This document shows positions 1 to 6,578 of a stretch of 20,688 nucleotides of DNA, piece by piece. Location: positions 1-20,688 of the forward strand of contig CALKMT010000004.1 of the NCBI GenBank assembly GCA_938091715.1. Reading direction: 5' to 3'. Source of the stretch: an uncultured Litorivicinus sp. (lineage in GTDB: Bacteria > Pseudomonadota > Gammaproteobacteria > Pseudomonadales > Litorivicinaceae). Positions within the stretch are counted from its first letter, which is position 1; every line of letters starts with the position of its first letter. The notes below the pieces were generated by a model, which worked only from the letters and a program-made list of their open reading frames with translations, was not told the origin of the DNA and did no database searches. Made by a program: the position numbers and the translations under genes.

Positions 1-736
1 GGATGGCTTGCAATCCGGCTAACAAAATCAGCATATAAAAGCCCAGGTGCGCCCAGGTGTAGACAAACACCGACCAGAACATCATCCAGTCAGGATTGGT
101 CAGCCATTGGATCGGCTCGGTGATCCAGCCCCATTCGATCAGAGTCATGGACAGGACACCCTGACGCTTCAGGATCAGGGTCCACAGGAATCCCACGACC
201 ACCGGGGACAGCATGACGGGATAAAAAAACACCGAGCGCCAAAACCCCCGGGCAATAATGTCGCGGTTTAAAACCAGGGCAGTGGCCAGGGCCAGGGCAA
301 TCATGATCGGCACCTGGCAGACCACAAAGATCAAGGTGTCATAGGCGGACTTTAGGAACTTGTCGTCCTCACGGTTTTCGCCGCCGGTGTCGATCTGAAC
401 CTCGGCCAGCAACCGCTGCAAATTGTCATCACCGGCAAAGGGGCGTTGGTCAAATTGAATGGATTGACCGTCGGTGACTGAAAAACCGACGTTGATAAAC
501 ATCGGTGAAAAGGTGTACAGCCCAAAAATTAACAGGTTGGGCAGTACAAACAAATAGGGCAGGCCTAACTGGCCTGATAGGCGTTGTGCGGCCTCCAAGG
601 GCCAACCGAGCGCGCTCATTAAACGCGTCGACAGCGAGCCCTTGGGGCGAACAATCAGATAGCCAAGGATCCAATAGACCCCCACCATCCAGGGAATATC
701 GGAATCAATGAAGGCGAAATACAGTGCGTCTTGCAT
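1..736 (-). CDS. Sugar ABC transporter permease, MalF/UgpA type (partial, C-terminus beyond left edge)
   Basis: The reading frame opens at ATG 736-734 and stays open to base 1, giving 245 N-terminal residues. Several hydrophobic segments are visible: near residues 12-28, a strong one around PYLFVLPNLLIFGLY, then FVVCQVPIMIALALATALVL, and FYPVMLSPVVVGFLWTLI followed by FWSVFVYTWAHLGFYMLILL. The PxxxSPVVVGFLW pattern is typical of MalF/UgpA-like inner-membrane permeases of CUT1 sugar importers. The conserved EAA loop should lie beyond the edge. The gene follows the smoF-like binding protein by 21 bp on the same strand, so both belong to one importer, probably for sulfoquinovose or its glycoside. 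The ribosome-binding site is weak (GGGA about 11 nt upstream), which suggests coupling to smoF. The second permease and the ATPase are expected further left. The family call is firm and the substrate is inferred from context. Confidence 0.85.
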   Translation of the reverse strand, partial: MQDALYFAFIDSDIPWMVGVYWILGYLIVRPKGSLSTRLMSALGWPLEAAQRLSGQLGLPYLFVLPNLLIFGLYTFSPMFINVGFSVTDGQSIQFDQRPFAGDDNLQRLLAEVQIDTGGENREDDKFLKSAYDTLIFVVCQVPIMIALALATALVLNRDIIARGFWRSVFFYPVMLSPVVVGFLWTLILKRQGVLSMTLIEWGWITEPIQWLTNPDWMMFWSVFVYTWAHLGFYMLILLAGLQAI

Positions 737-757
737 GATCCGATATTCCCGTTGCGC

Positions 758-2032
758 TTACTCAGCGATCTTGGCGGCGACATCCGCGTCAATGGCTGTC
801 AGTGCGTCATCCAGTGACATCTCACCCGTGATCGCTTTGGTGATGTAGTCAGGGACCACACCGTAGATCACGAAGTTCTTGTTATAGCCCTGGAAGGTAT
901 AGGCCTGAGGAGTGGTATCCCCAGCCACAGCTGCGTTGGATGCAAAGACCGACAAGGCATCTGCAACCGCCGGGCTGACGCCAGGATAGTCGATGCCTGA
1001 TTCCTGTAGGCCTTTATGACCGGGAATCGATTTGGTCTGTGCAGCGAACTGTTCAGCGTTCTCGGTGCGCGCTAGGTAATCCACAAAGGCCGCGGCCGCT
1101 TCAGGATGCTGTGATGACTTGAAGGCCACCACGGCAGCTCCGCCAGGCATGGCGCCACATCCACCAGGGCCACAGGGCGCGGGGACGGCTTTCCATTCGA
1201 AGTCTTTGATGTTGCTGTCGTAGTTGTTGATCATCCAAGAACCGGACATATGCATCGCGACTTCACCACCGACAAACAGCGGTGCGGCGTTACGGTACTG
1301 GGTACCCGAGCCTGCAGGCCAGCCTTCGGCGGGCATCAAGCCCTGTTCGTGCCAGCCGACAAATTTGGTCGCAAAGTCACGGAAGCCCTGGTCAACCAAA
1401 ATGGGTTGGTTGTCGGCATCAAAGAAACCGGCGCCATAGCTAAATGCCGGACCGGCCCAGCGGTGAGCCGTGCGGTCCATGGCCATCGCAGCGTTCAGTC
1501 CTAGCGTGTCTTTGACCTCGGCCAAAGCAGCCATCCAGTCATCCCAGGTTGAGCCTGCGCCGGGCATATCAACGCCGGCATCTTCAAACATAGTGACGTT
1601 GACGTACGGACCGGTCATGGTCAGGCCAGTTAGCCAGCCGTAAATGCCGTTGTCAGAGCCATCGGGGCGTTGGAACCAGCCCAGCACCGTGCCGTAGTTC
1701 TCTTTCCAATCGCTGTTATCAACAAACGGACGCAGGTCCAAGTAATACTGGTTCAGACCGCCCAGGTTGGTCACTCGGGCCACGTCGGGTGCGGCATCGG
1801 TTTGCAACTGGTTTTCCAACTGGTCACGAATGATGTCGTAGCCCACGGTTTCCGTGACAACGGTGTGACCGGTTTCAGCGGTGAATCCCTTGGCCAGGTC
1901 TTCGATCACAGCACACTCGTTACTGTCCTGATAGCAAAGGAATTTGATTTCGTCTGCCATCGCGGCTGCCGACCCCAGGGCCAGCGAGCTGAAGAGCAGA
2001 GACTGCTTAACCGCATATGCGATACGTTTCAT
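758..2032 (-). CDS. smoF: Periplasmic sugar-binding protein, extracellular solute-binding family 1; probable sulfoquinovose(-glycoside) binding protein
   Basis: This is a 424-residue protein of normal length for a CUT1 sugar-binding protein. It has a Sec signal peptide: MKR, a hydrophobic stretch, then AMA|DE, with cleavage predicted near residue 26. The mature part starts with an EIKFLCYQDSNEC strand and continues with a MalE-like two-lobed fold (GGEVAMHMSGSWMINNY and GGAAVVAFKSSQHPEAAAAFVDYL are typical blocks). A cysteine pair near CGPGGCG is unusual. The start is ATG 2032 with GGAG 8 nt upstream. It lies 87 bp downstream of the flavin reductase gene and directly before a permease gene. 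In characterised sulfo-SMO loci a family-1 binding protein (SmoF) captures sulfoquinovosyl glycerol. The symbol is transferred because the neighbours are smoA-, smoB- and smoC-like, not because a binding-site motif was read. An ordinary sugar-binding protein remains possible. Confidence 0.75.
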   Translation of the reverse strand: MKRIAYAVKQSLLFSSLALGSAAAMADEIKFLCYQDSNECAVIEDLAKGFTAETGHTVVTETVGYDIIRDQLENQLQTDAAPDVARVTNLGGLNQYYLDLRPFVDNSDWKENYGTVLGWFQRPDGSDNGIYGWLTGLTMTGPYVNVTMFEDAGVDMPGAGSTWDDWMAALAEVKDTLGLNAAMAMDRTAHRWAGPAFSYGAGFFDADNQPILVDQGFRDFATKFVGWHEQGLMPAEGWPAGSGTQYRNAAPLFVGGEVAMHMSGSWMINNYDSNIKDFEWKAVPAPCGPGGCGAMPGGAAVVAFKSSQHPEAAAAFVDYLARTENAEQFAAQTKSIPGHKGLQESGIDYPGVSPAVADALSVFASNAAVAGDTTPQAYTFQGYNKNFVIYGVVPDYITKAITGEMSLDDALTAIDADVAAKIAE

Positions 2033-2073
2033 GGCGTTTCTCCGTTTTATTGTTGTTGTTGCGGCACCGCTAG

Positions 2074-2107
2074 GCGTTGCCGGTAACGCTTGGCGGCCTA
2101 GGCCGCC
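2074..2107 (-). repeat. Two adjacent inverted repeats between smoA and smoF
   Basis: The 87-bp gap between the flavin reductase stop and the binding-protein start holds a perfect 16-bp palindrome, GGCGGCCTAGGCCGCC (2092-2107). A second stem, GCGTT/AACGC, lies at 2074-2089. Neither is followed by a T-run in the direction of transcription, so this is not a classical terminator. Intercistronic hairpins in front of binding-protein genes commonly protect or process mRNA so that the binding protein is made in excess; that role is inferred here. Confidence 0.5.
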
Positions 2108-2119
2108 GGCAAAGTCACG

Positions 2120-2584
2120 CTACACTGCCACCTTGCCAAGTTGTCCTTGGTTGAACAAGACGGGTTGTCCGTCCTGCGTATCAAATTCCGTGACCTGACC
2201 AATCAACACATCGTGATCACCGGCCACCACACGTTGGTGCAGGTCACAATCAAAATACGCCAGGGCGCCGGCCAAGGCGCGCCGACCACTGGTCAGCTCT
2301 CGCGTCTCGACCCCGGCAAAACGTTCGTTCTGATCGCCCTGGGTGAACTGCCAGACCACATCGCTTTGATGCTCGCCCAATACACTGACGCAATAGCCCG
2401 ATTCGAACACATCCGCGTATTCGCAGGAGCGTTGGATCGACCACAGCACCAGGGCTGGATCCAGCGAGACCGAGGCAAAGCTGTTCACGGTCATACCGTA
2501 GTGCGCGCCATTCCCGTCGCGGCCGGTCACGATGACAACACCGGTCGCCCAACGTCCTAGGGCATCTCTTAAGGGTCTGCTCAC
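2120..2584 (-). CDS. smoA: Flavin reductase (DIM6/NTAB, HpaC-like), partner of the SQ monooxygenase
   Basis: A 154-residue single-domain flavin reductase. It would use NAD(P)H to make the reduced FMN that the adjacent two-component monooxygenase needs. Diagnostic blocks are ALGRWATGVVIVT near the N-terminus, GMTVNSFASVSLDPALVLW around residues 30-48 (flavin-binding strand-loop), YCVSVLGEHQ, and GDHDVLIGQV near residue 122, the conserved GDH motif. The start is GTG at 2584-2582. It forms a GTGA overlap with the TGA of the aldo/keto reductase gene, which indicates translational coupling. It sits in the same operon as the SsuD-like enzyme (3483-4640), and such reductase/monooxygenase pairs are normally co-encoded. 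In Agrobacterium the equivalent protein is SmoA. The family is certain; the SQ-pathway role is inferred from the operon. Confidence 0.82.
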   Translation of the reverse strand: MSRPLRDALGRWATGVVIVTGRDGNGAHYGMTVNSFASVSLDPALVLWSIQRSCEYADVFESGYCVSVLGEHQSDVVWQFTQGDQNERFAGVETRELTSGRRALAGALAYFDCDLHQRVVAGDHDVLIGQVTEFDTQDGQPVLFNQGQLGKVAV

Positions 2585-3486
2585 GGTACCTCGTGCCCAT
2601 TGGCCAGCTCGTACAACTCATACCAATCATGACGAGTCATCTGCACCCGAGCGGCATCCGCGGCGGCGCGAATACGATCCAGGTTATTGCTGCCAATGAC
2701 AGGAACAATGCCGGCCGGGTGGGCCATCAACCAAGCCAACGCGATGGCCGTGATATCGACCCCTTGGGCGTCGGCATGGCGTTGCAGGGCAGGGCGCAGA
2801 CGAACCGCAACCGGATCATCGGAAAACAATGCGCCACCCGCCAAGGGGGACCACGCCATGGGCGTCATGCGCTCGGTCTGCAGGTAGGCCAGATCACCAT
2901 CGGTCATGGCCTGGTTGGCCAACAGGCTGATCTCGATTTGGTTGGTGATCAGACGGTTGTTCATCCGGCTTTGCAGCAGGTGATAATCATGCGCCTTGAA
3001 GTTACTGACCCCAACGGCTCGAGTTTTGCCGTCGGTTACTAGCGAATCCAACATGGCGCCCGTCTCATCGGCGTCCATAAACGGATCTGGGCGGTGGATT
3101 AACAGGACGTCCAAGCACTCAATGCCCAAGCGCTGCAGGCTGTTGTCGACAGACTGCTGAATGTATCCGGCGCTGGTGTCGTAGTGCTTAACCCGGCGGT
3201 CGGGAAACTTGTCCGAGATCAAGGCCACGTCGCACTTACTGACGTGCTGGGTAATCCCGTGGGCCTCTGACATTTCGCGGAAGGCCTGACCAAACAGAGT
3301 TTCACACTCGTAATCGCCGTAAATGTCAGCGTGGTCAAAGGTCGTCATGCCCACATCCAGGCACGCCTCGATCTTTTTCTGGATATGCGCCTTTGAGCGG
3401 TCGGTGTCGTCGGCCAGGCGCCAGGCGCCGTAGACCAGTTCGCTGAATTGAATGTCGCTTGCGCCGACAGCGGTTTTTTTAATCAA
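2581..3486 (-). CDS. smoB: Aldo/keto reductase, YdhF type; probable 6-oxo-glucose reductase
   Basis: A 301-residue (beta/alpha)8 aldo/keto reductase that closely resembles E. coli YdhF in motif order: VYGAWRLADD, FDHADIYGDYECE, LLIHRPDPFMDADE, GVSNFKAHDYHLLQSR, NQIEISLL, MAWSPLAGG. The catalytic tetrad is visible as D51, Y56, K84 (HVSKCDV) and H131. In the sulfo-SMO pathway an NADPH-dependent enzyme of this superfamily (SmoB) reduces 6-oxo-glucose, the monooxygenase product, to glucose. I chose TTG 3486-3484 as the start. It overlaps the upstream TGA as TTGA and has GGAG about 8 nt before it. The longer ATG at 3603 would run 120 bp into smoC and add an unrelated N-terminus. The fold is certain; the substrate is inferred from its place between the flavin monooxygenase and its reductase. 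Confidence 0.82.
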   Translation of the reverse strand: MIKKTAVGASDIQFSELVYGAWRLADDTDRSKAHIQKKIEACLDVGMTTFDHADIYGDYECETLFGQAFREMSEAHGITQHVSKCDVALISDKFPDRRVKHYDTSAGYIQQSVDNSLQRLGIECLDVLLIHRPDPFMDADETGAMLDSLVTDGKTRAVGVSNFKAHDYHLLQSRMNNRLITNQIEISLLANQAMTDGDLAYLQTERMTPMAWSPLAGGALFSDDPVAVRLRPALQRHADAQGVDITAIALAWLMAHPAGIVPVIGSNNLDRIRAAADAARVQMTRHDWYELYELANGHEVP

Positions 3487-4640
3487 CGTCGTTCTCCAAT
3501 TCCCAGTGGGGTCGCGGGGGTGGTTTCTGGCACGCGACCATACACCGTGGGTAATGAGCATGTCTTTAGTTCGGGCAGGACTTTCGCCCCGAATTGTTCG
3601 CATTCATTTAGATGCGGATAGCCGCTGAAGATAAAGGAGCGAATTCCCATGGCTCGATAGCGTTCGATCTTGCTCAAAATTTGATCCGGCGTCCCCACCA
3701 GCGCTGCGCCACAGCCGCTGCGAGCGCGACTGATTCCGGTCCACAGGTGCGGCTCGACATAGCCGTCCGAGTCTGCTGAATCCCGCGAGGCAGCTTGCAA
3801 ATTCACGCCCATGGTCTTGGCATCCAGGGCACGATTCTTGATCGCCTGGCCTTGCTCGTCGTCCAGCTGGGATACCAGATAATCCGCGTACTCCCGGGCC
3901 TCTTGTTCGGTGTCCCGAACGATCATGTGGACCCGCAGGCCATAATCCAGCACTCGCCCGTGCGCCACGGCTCGTTCATGCACCGTGCGCATACGTTCGG
4001 CCAGGTTCTCTTCGGTTTCGGGCCACATTAAATAGACATCGCAGTGCTGGCCGCACAGGTCGACCGCTGGCGGGCTGTAACCGCCAAAGTACAAAAGCGG
4101 CCCGCCATTTTGTTGGTAGGGACGGACAGGGTCCGTGGACAGCCCTTTTAGCGAGTAGATCTGGCCTTCGTAATTGATCTCGTCCTGGGTCCAGGCCTGC
4201 TTCAGGATCTCGACGACTTCTTTTGAGCGCTGATAGCGGTACTCGCTGGTGGCGTCCTCACCTGGAAAATTCGAGCTGATCACGTTCAGCGTCAGGCGCC
4301 CGCGCATGATGTGATCGAGGGTGGCCACGGTCCGGGCCAGCATCGCCGGGTGCAATTCGCCGCAGCGGATGGCCGCCAACAGATTGATCTGCTCGGTCAG
4401 CGGGGCCATCGCCGAGGCAAAGGTCAGGGTGTCCTGGCCCACTTGATAAGAGGACGGACACAAGACGTTGCGATAACCCAGTTGATCCGCACGCTTGACG
4501 ATTTCGCTGGTGTTCTGCCAGTTCGAGCGCAGATCGCCATCCGGCACACCCAGGAATTGATAGTCATCCGAACAAAGGGGGGCGAACCAAGAAACTTCAC
4601 TGGCATCAAGGTCGGGGCTGTGAATCGGTACGACGGACAT
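3483..4640 (-). CDS. smoC: SsuD-like FMNH2-dependent monooxygenase; probable sulfoquinovose monooxygenase
   Basis: A 385-residue LLM-class (bacterial luciferase-like) TIM-barrel enzyme. Its C-terminal half aligns by eye with alkanesulfonate monooxygenase SsuD: GLRVHMIVRDT (R236 and H238, where SsuD has its Arg/His pair), SRARSGCGAALVGTP (R307) and SFIFSGYPHL (Y341 to H343). The SsuD cysteine in the RSCED loop is replaced by YQVGQD, and W206 lies in the YLMWPET strand, so the sulfonate pocket seems different from SsuD. Oxygenolytic C-S cleavage of SQ would release sulfite and 6-oxo-glucose. The gene leads the operon. Its ATG at 4640 has an AGGTGA Shine-Dalgarno sequence 4-5 nt upstream, and a candidate promoter lies behind it. 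The neighbours (aldo/keto reductase, flavin reductase, sugar-binding protein) favour SmoC over a plain SsuD, because Ssu loci carry taurine/nitrate-type importers and no aldo/keto reductase. The substrate is untested. Confidence 0.8.
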   Translation of the reverse strand: MSVVPIHSPDLDASEVSWFAPLCSDDYQFLGVPDGDLRSNWQNTSEIVKRADQLGYRNVLCPSSYQVGQDTLTFASAMAPLTEQINLLAAIRCGELHPAMLARTVATLDHIMRGRLTLNVISSNFPGEDATSEYRYQRSKEVVEILKQAWTQDEINYEGQIYSLKGLSTDPVRPYQQNGGPLLYFGGYSPPAVDLCGQHCDVYLMWPETEENLAERMRTVHERAVAHGRVLDYGLRVHMIVRDTEQEAREYADYLVSQLDDEQGQAIKNRALDAKTMGVNLQAASRDSADSDGYVEPHLWTGISRARSGCGAALVGTPDQILSKIERYRAMGIRSFIFSGYPHLNECEQFGAKVLPELKTCSLPTVYGRVPETTPATPLGIGERR

Positions 4641-4667
4641 TGGCTCACCTGATTATTGTTTCAGGGC

Positions 4668-4696
4668 ATTAAATCAATGCTAAATCAATTTGTAAA
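4668..4696 (-). promoter_or_regulatory. Candidate sigma-70 promoter for the smoC operon
   Basis: On the minus strand TTTACA (4696-4691) and TTTAAT (4673-4668) are separated by exactly 17 bp, and both are close to the -35/-10 consensus. The predicted transcript start is about 20 nt before the smoC ATG. The AATCA-type repeats overlie both elements, as expected for repression. This is a pattern match only. Confidence 0.42.
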
Positions 4697-4712
4697 TGAT
4701 TAGTGAATCAAT
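4670..4712. promoter_or_regulatory. Repeated AATCA/TGATT half-sites between smoC and the GntR gene (putative operator)
   Basis: Within the 84-bp divergent intergenic region TAAATCAAT occurs twice (4670-4678 and 4681-4689), and a third GAATCAAT lies at 4705-4712. Two inverted arrangements result: AATCA-N9-TGATT (4683-4701, seven of nine positions paired) and TGATT-AGTG-AATCA (4697-4710). GntR/HutC regulators usually bind short palindromes near their own gene, so this is the best candidate binding region for the adjacent regulator. The exact operator is not resolved. Confidence 0.5.
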
Positions 4713-4724
4713 GACACTTTATCC

Positions 4725-5378
4725 ATGACCCGCTTACTGCATCAAGACATAGCCGATACCCTGCGACAGTCGCTGACCGTGGGCCGCTGGCGTGTTGGCC
4801 AACAACTGCCGACCGAGCGAGAATTGGCCGAATCCTTGAGCTGCGCCATCGGGACACTGCGCAAAGCGCTCAGTGCTTTAGAGGACGATGGCATGCTGGA
4901 GCGAATCCAGGGCGCCGGGACCTTTGTCAAACGAGTGCCCGAGGCTGCTGAGTACCCTCTGTTTCACCTAGAGAAAATCGGCGGCGGTGGACGGCCCTCG
5001 GCCCAGGTGATGGGGTACGAGATCGCTCGATGCCCGGTCGAGATCCAAACGCCACGCCATCTCCGGCGTCGGCGCTTCTTGGATGACCAAGCCGTGGCCA
5101 TCGAAGATATCTGGATCAGCCTGCCGCGGCCGCTAGGCGAGGGCGAGGGCAACAATGCGTTGTACCGCTGGTTAACCGACGAATTTGGCATTTGGATTAA
5201 ACGGGTCGAGGACCGGGTCAGCGTGGCCACGAACCCCGCCATGCAGAATCTGGGACTGCCCAGTACTCAGGGCTTTGTGGCCCGTTACAGTTTTGACGCT
5301 AGGGATCAATGGATCGAGTACTCAGAGACTCATTTTGATCCCCAGTTGGCTCTCTACAACGCACGTTGGGAACAATAA
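4725..5378 (+). CDS. GntR-family regulator, HutC subfamily (wHTH + UTRA)
   Basis: This 217-residue regulator is divergent from the smo-like operon. Residues 1-70 form the GntR winged helix: HQDIADTLRQSL, GQQLPTERELAESLSCAIGTLRKALSALEDDGML, and the wing RIQGAGTFVKR. Residues 80-215 form a UTRA effector domain, with a conserved-type end YSETHFDP. At 217 residues it is slightly shorter than typical HutC proteins (about 240). The effector is probably SQ, an SQ glycoside or a pathway intermediate, by analogy with HutC regulators that sense the substrate of the adjacent pathway; the sequence does not show which. The ATG at 4725 has no strong Shine-Dalgarno sequence. It is transcribed with the oxidoreductase-like gene that follows 2 nt downstream. 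Confidence 0.85.
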   Translation: MTRLLHQDIADTLRQSLTVGRWRVGQQLPTERELAESLSCAIGTLRKALSALEDDGMLERIQGAGTFVKRVPEAAEYPLFHLEKIGGGGRPSAQVMGYEIARCPVEIQTPRHLRRRRFLDDQAVAIEDIWISLPRPLGEGEGNNALYRWLTDEFGIWIKRVEDRVSVATNPAMQNLGLPSTQGFVARYSFDARDQWIEYSETHFDPQLALYNARWEQ

Positions 5379-5380
5379 TA

Positions 5381-6457
5381 ATGACGAAACGTTATGGCCT
5401 GATCGGATCGGGCATGATGGGACAGGAACATCTGCGCAATATCGCCCTGATCGAGGGCGCTGAAGTGGTGGCATTTTTCGAGCCAGACGAGGGCATGGCC
5501 CAGGCCTCGCAATCCCTGGTGCCCAAGGCAAGGCGGATGTCTAGCCTAGAGGCATTGCTGGCCGCCGACTTGGACGCGCTGGTCATCGCAAGCCCAAATC
5601 ACTGCCATGCCGAACAACTGACCGCCATTGCACAGCACAGCGACTTGCCGGTGTTAGTGGAAAAGCCCCTATGCGTGAATCCTGAGCAAGCCGATCGGCT
5701 GTCCGCGTTGGCGGCGGATCGGCACTGGTGGGTGGCCATGGAGTACCGCTACATGCCGCCGGTGGCAGAACTGATCCGTCAGGTGCGACAGGGTGTGATC
5801 GGGGATCTGCACATGCTGACCATTCGAGAGCACCGTTTTCCGTTTCTGCACAAGGTCAACCACTGGAACCGCTTCAACGCCAACTCCGGCGGTACCTTGG
5901 TGGAAAAGTGCTGCCACTTTTTTGATCTGATGCGCCTGATATTGCAGTCCAATCCGATCCGGGTCATGGCCACAGGCGGTCAGGCGGTTAACCACTTGGA
6001 CGAGCAGTATCCCGAAGGGCGTCCAGACATACTGGACCACGCCTATGTGTTGGTGGATTTCGAATCCGGACAAAAGGCCTGCCTAGAGCTGTCGATGTTC
6101 AGCGAGGGCAGTGAGTACCAGGAGGCCATCAGCGTGGTCGGGTCGAGTGGCAAAATTGAAGCCCTGGTGCCCGGCCCAGGGCGATTCTGGATGGCCGACC
6201 GGCCTGCGCCGCTGCCCAAGGTCGTGCTAAGCCCCAGGGCCACCCAAGCGCCGGTTGAAATCCAGACGCCCGTGGACGATCAACTGCTGGCGGCGGGTGA
6301 TCACAACGGATCGACTTATTACCAGCACGAGGGCTTTTACAATAGCTTGTCGGGCGGGCCGATTGAGGTGTCCTTTGAGGACGGATTGTGGGCGGTCCGA
6401 ATGGGCTTGGCGGCCCAGCAAAGCATTGCCACGGGACAGGCAATTACGCTGCAATAA
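5381..6457 (+). CDS. Gfo/Idh/MocA-fold NAD(P)-dependent protein; candidate NAD+-dependent sulfoquinovosidase (GH188-like)
   Basis: A 358-residue protein with an N-terminal Rossmann fold (YGLIGSGMMGQEH, residues 5-17) and the family hallmark VEKPL (93-97). The C-terminal alpha/beta domain carries GGTLVEKCCHFFD (170-182), a variant of the usual GGxxxDxGxHxxD motif with Glu in place of Asp (E175) and H179 retained. The start is ATG 5381, 2 nt after the GntR stop with GGGA 9 nt upstream; a TTG at 5366 would overlap the regulator. Two roles fit the locus: a sugar dehydrogenase, or an NAD+-dependent glycosidase. The Gfo/Idh/MocA fold is known from GH109 and from the NAD+-dependent sulfoquinovosidases of GH188, and no GH31-type sulfoquinovosidase is present in this window. 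The fold is certain and the glycosidase role is a hypothesis from context. Confidence 0.72.
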   Translation: MTKRYGLIGSGMMGQEHLRNIALIEGAEVVAFFEPDEGMAQASQSLVPKARRMSSLEALLAADLDALVIASPNHCHAEQLTAIAQHSDLPVLVEKPLCVNPEQADRLSALAADRHWWVAMEYRYMPPVAELIRQVRQGVIGDLHMLTIREHRFPFLHKVNHWNRFNANSGGTLVEKCCHFFDLMRLILQSNPIRVMATGGQAVNHLDEQYPEGRPDILDHAYVLVDFESGQKACLELSMFSEGSEYQEAISVVGSSGKIEALVPGPGRFWMADRPAPLPKVVLSPRATQAPVEIQTPVDDQLLAAGDHNGSTYYQHEGFYNSLSGGPIEVSFEDGLWAVRMGLAAQQSIATGQAITLQ

Positions 6458-6470
6458 TCGGCCCCTAAGA

Positions 6471-6560
6471 GGGTGAGAATATCTCATGCGAAACAAAGAA
6501 AATTTCGCGTGACATGTTGCGCCGCCGCATTATCATTCGCGCGCACATTATATCTCACCC
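6471..6560 (+). other. Potential multibranched RNA leader structure (closing stem plus two internal hairpins)
   Basis: GGGTGAGA (6471-6478) pairs perfectly with TCTCACCC (6553-6560), and the pairing continues as TAT/ATA past one bulged A. Inside lie two further stems. CATGCGAAA (6485-6493) pairs with TTTCGCGTG (6503-6511) with one wobble. TGTTGCGC (6515-6522) pairs with GCGCGCACA (6539-6547) with one bulge and one wobble. The arrangement resembles a three-way junction and ends 3 nt before the AGGAG of the small ORF at 6579. No known riboswitch class was recognised. It could be a cis-regulatory leader, part of a small RNA, or a chance fold. Confidence 0.4.
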
Positions 6561-6578
6561 ATTAGGAGTACAAAGCCC

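Noticed and set aside
1670..2086. 138-codon open frame on the plus strand
   Set aside because: It lies antisense to the 5' end of the binding-protein gene, has no ribosome-binding site or family resemblance, and mirrors the codon structure of the real gene. The same applies to the frames at 2141-2560 and 2593-3042.
3487..3603. Longer N-terminus for the aldo/keto reductase from ATG 3603
   Set aside because: It lies entirely within smoC and has no resemblance to YdhF-type N-termini. TTG 3486 has a Shine-Dalgarno sequence and a coupled TTGA junction.
3483..4640. Plain alkanesulfonate (Ssu) utilisation system
   Set aside because: The monooxygenase resembles SsuD, but the operon adds an aldo/keto reductase and a sugar-type (CUT1) importer instead of SsuABC, and the SsuD active-site cysteine loop differs. 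An SQ role fits better, though SsuD-like activity is not excluded.
5669..6073. 134-codon open frame antisense to the Gfo-fold gene
   Set aside because: Composition looks like the complement of a real gene, no domain is recognisable, and the sense frame is a clear Gfo/Idh/MocA protein.
6471..6560. Terminator for the Gfo-fold gene
   Set aside because: The outer stem encloses about 70 nt and no T-run follows; the true terminator is at 6745-6771.
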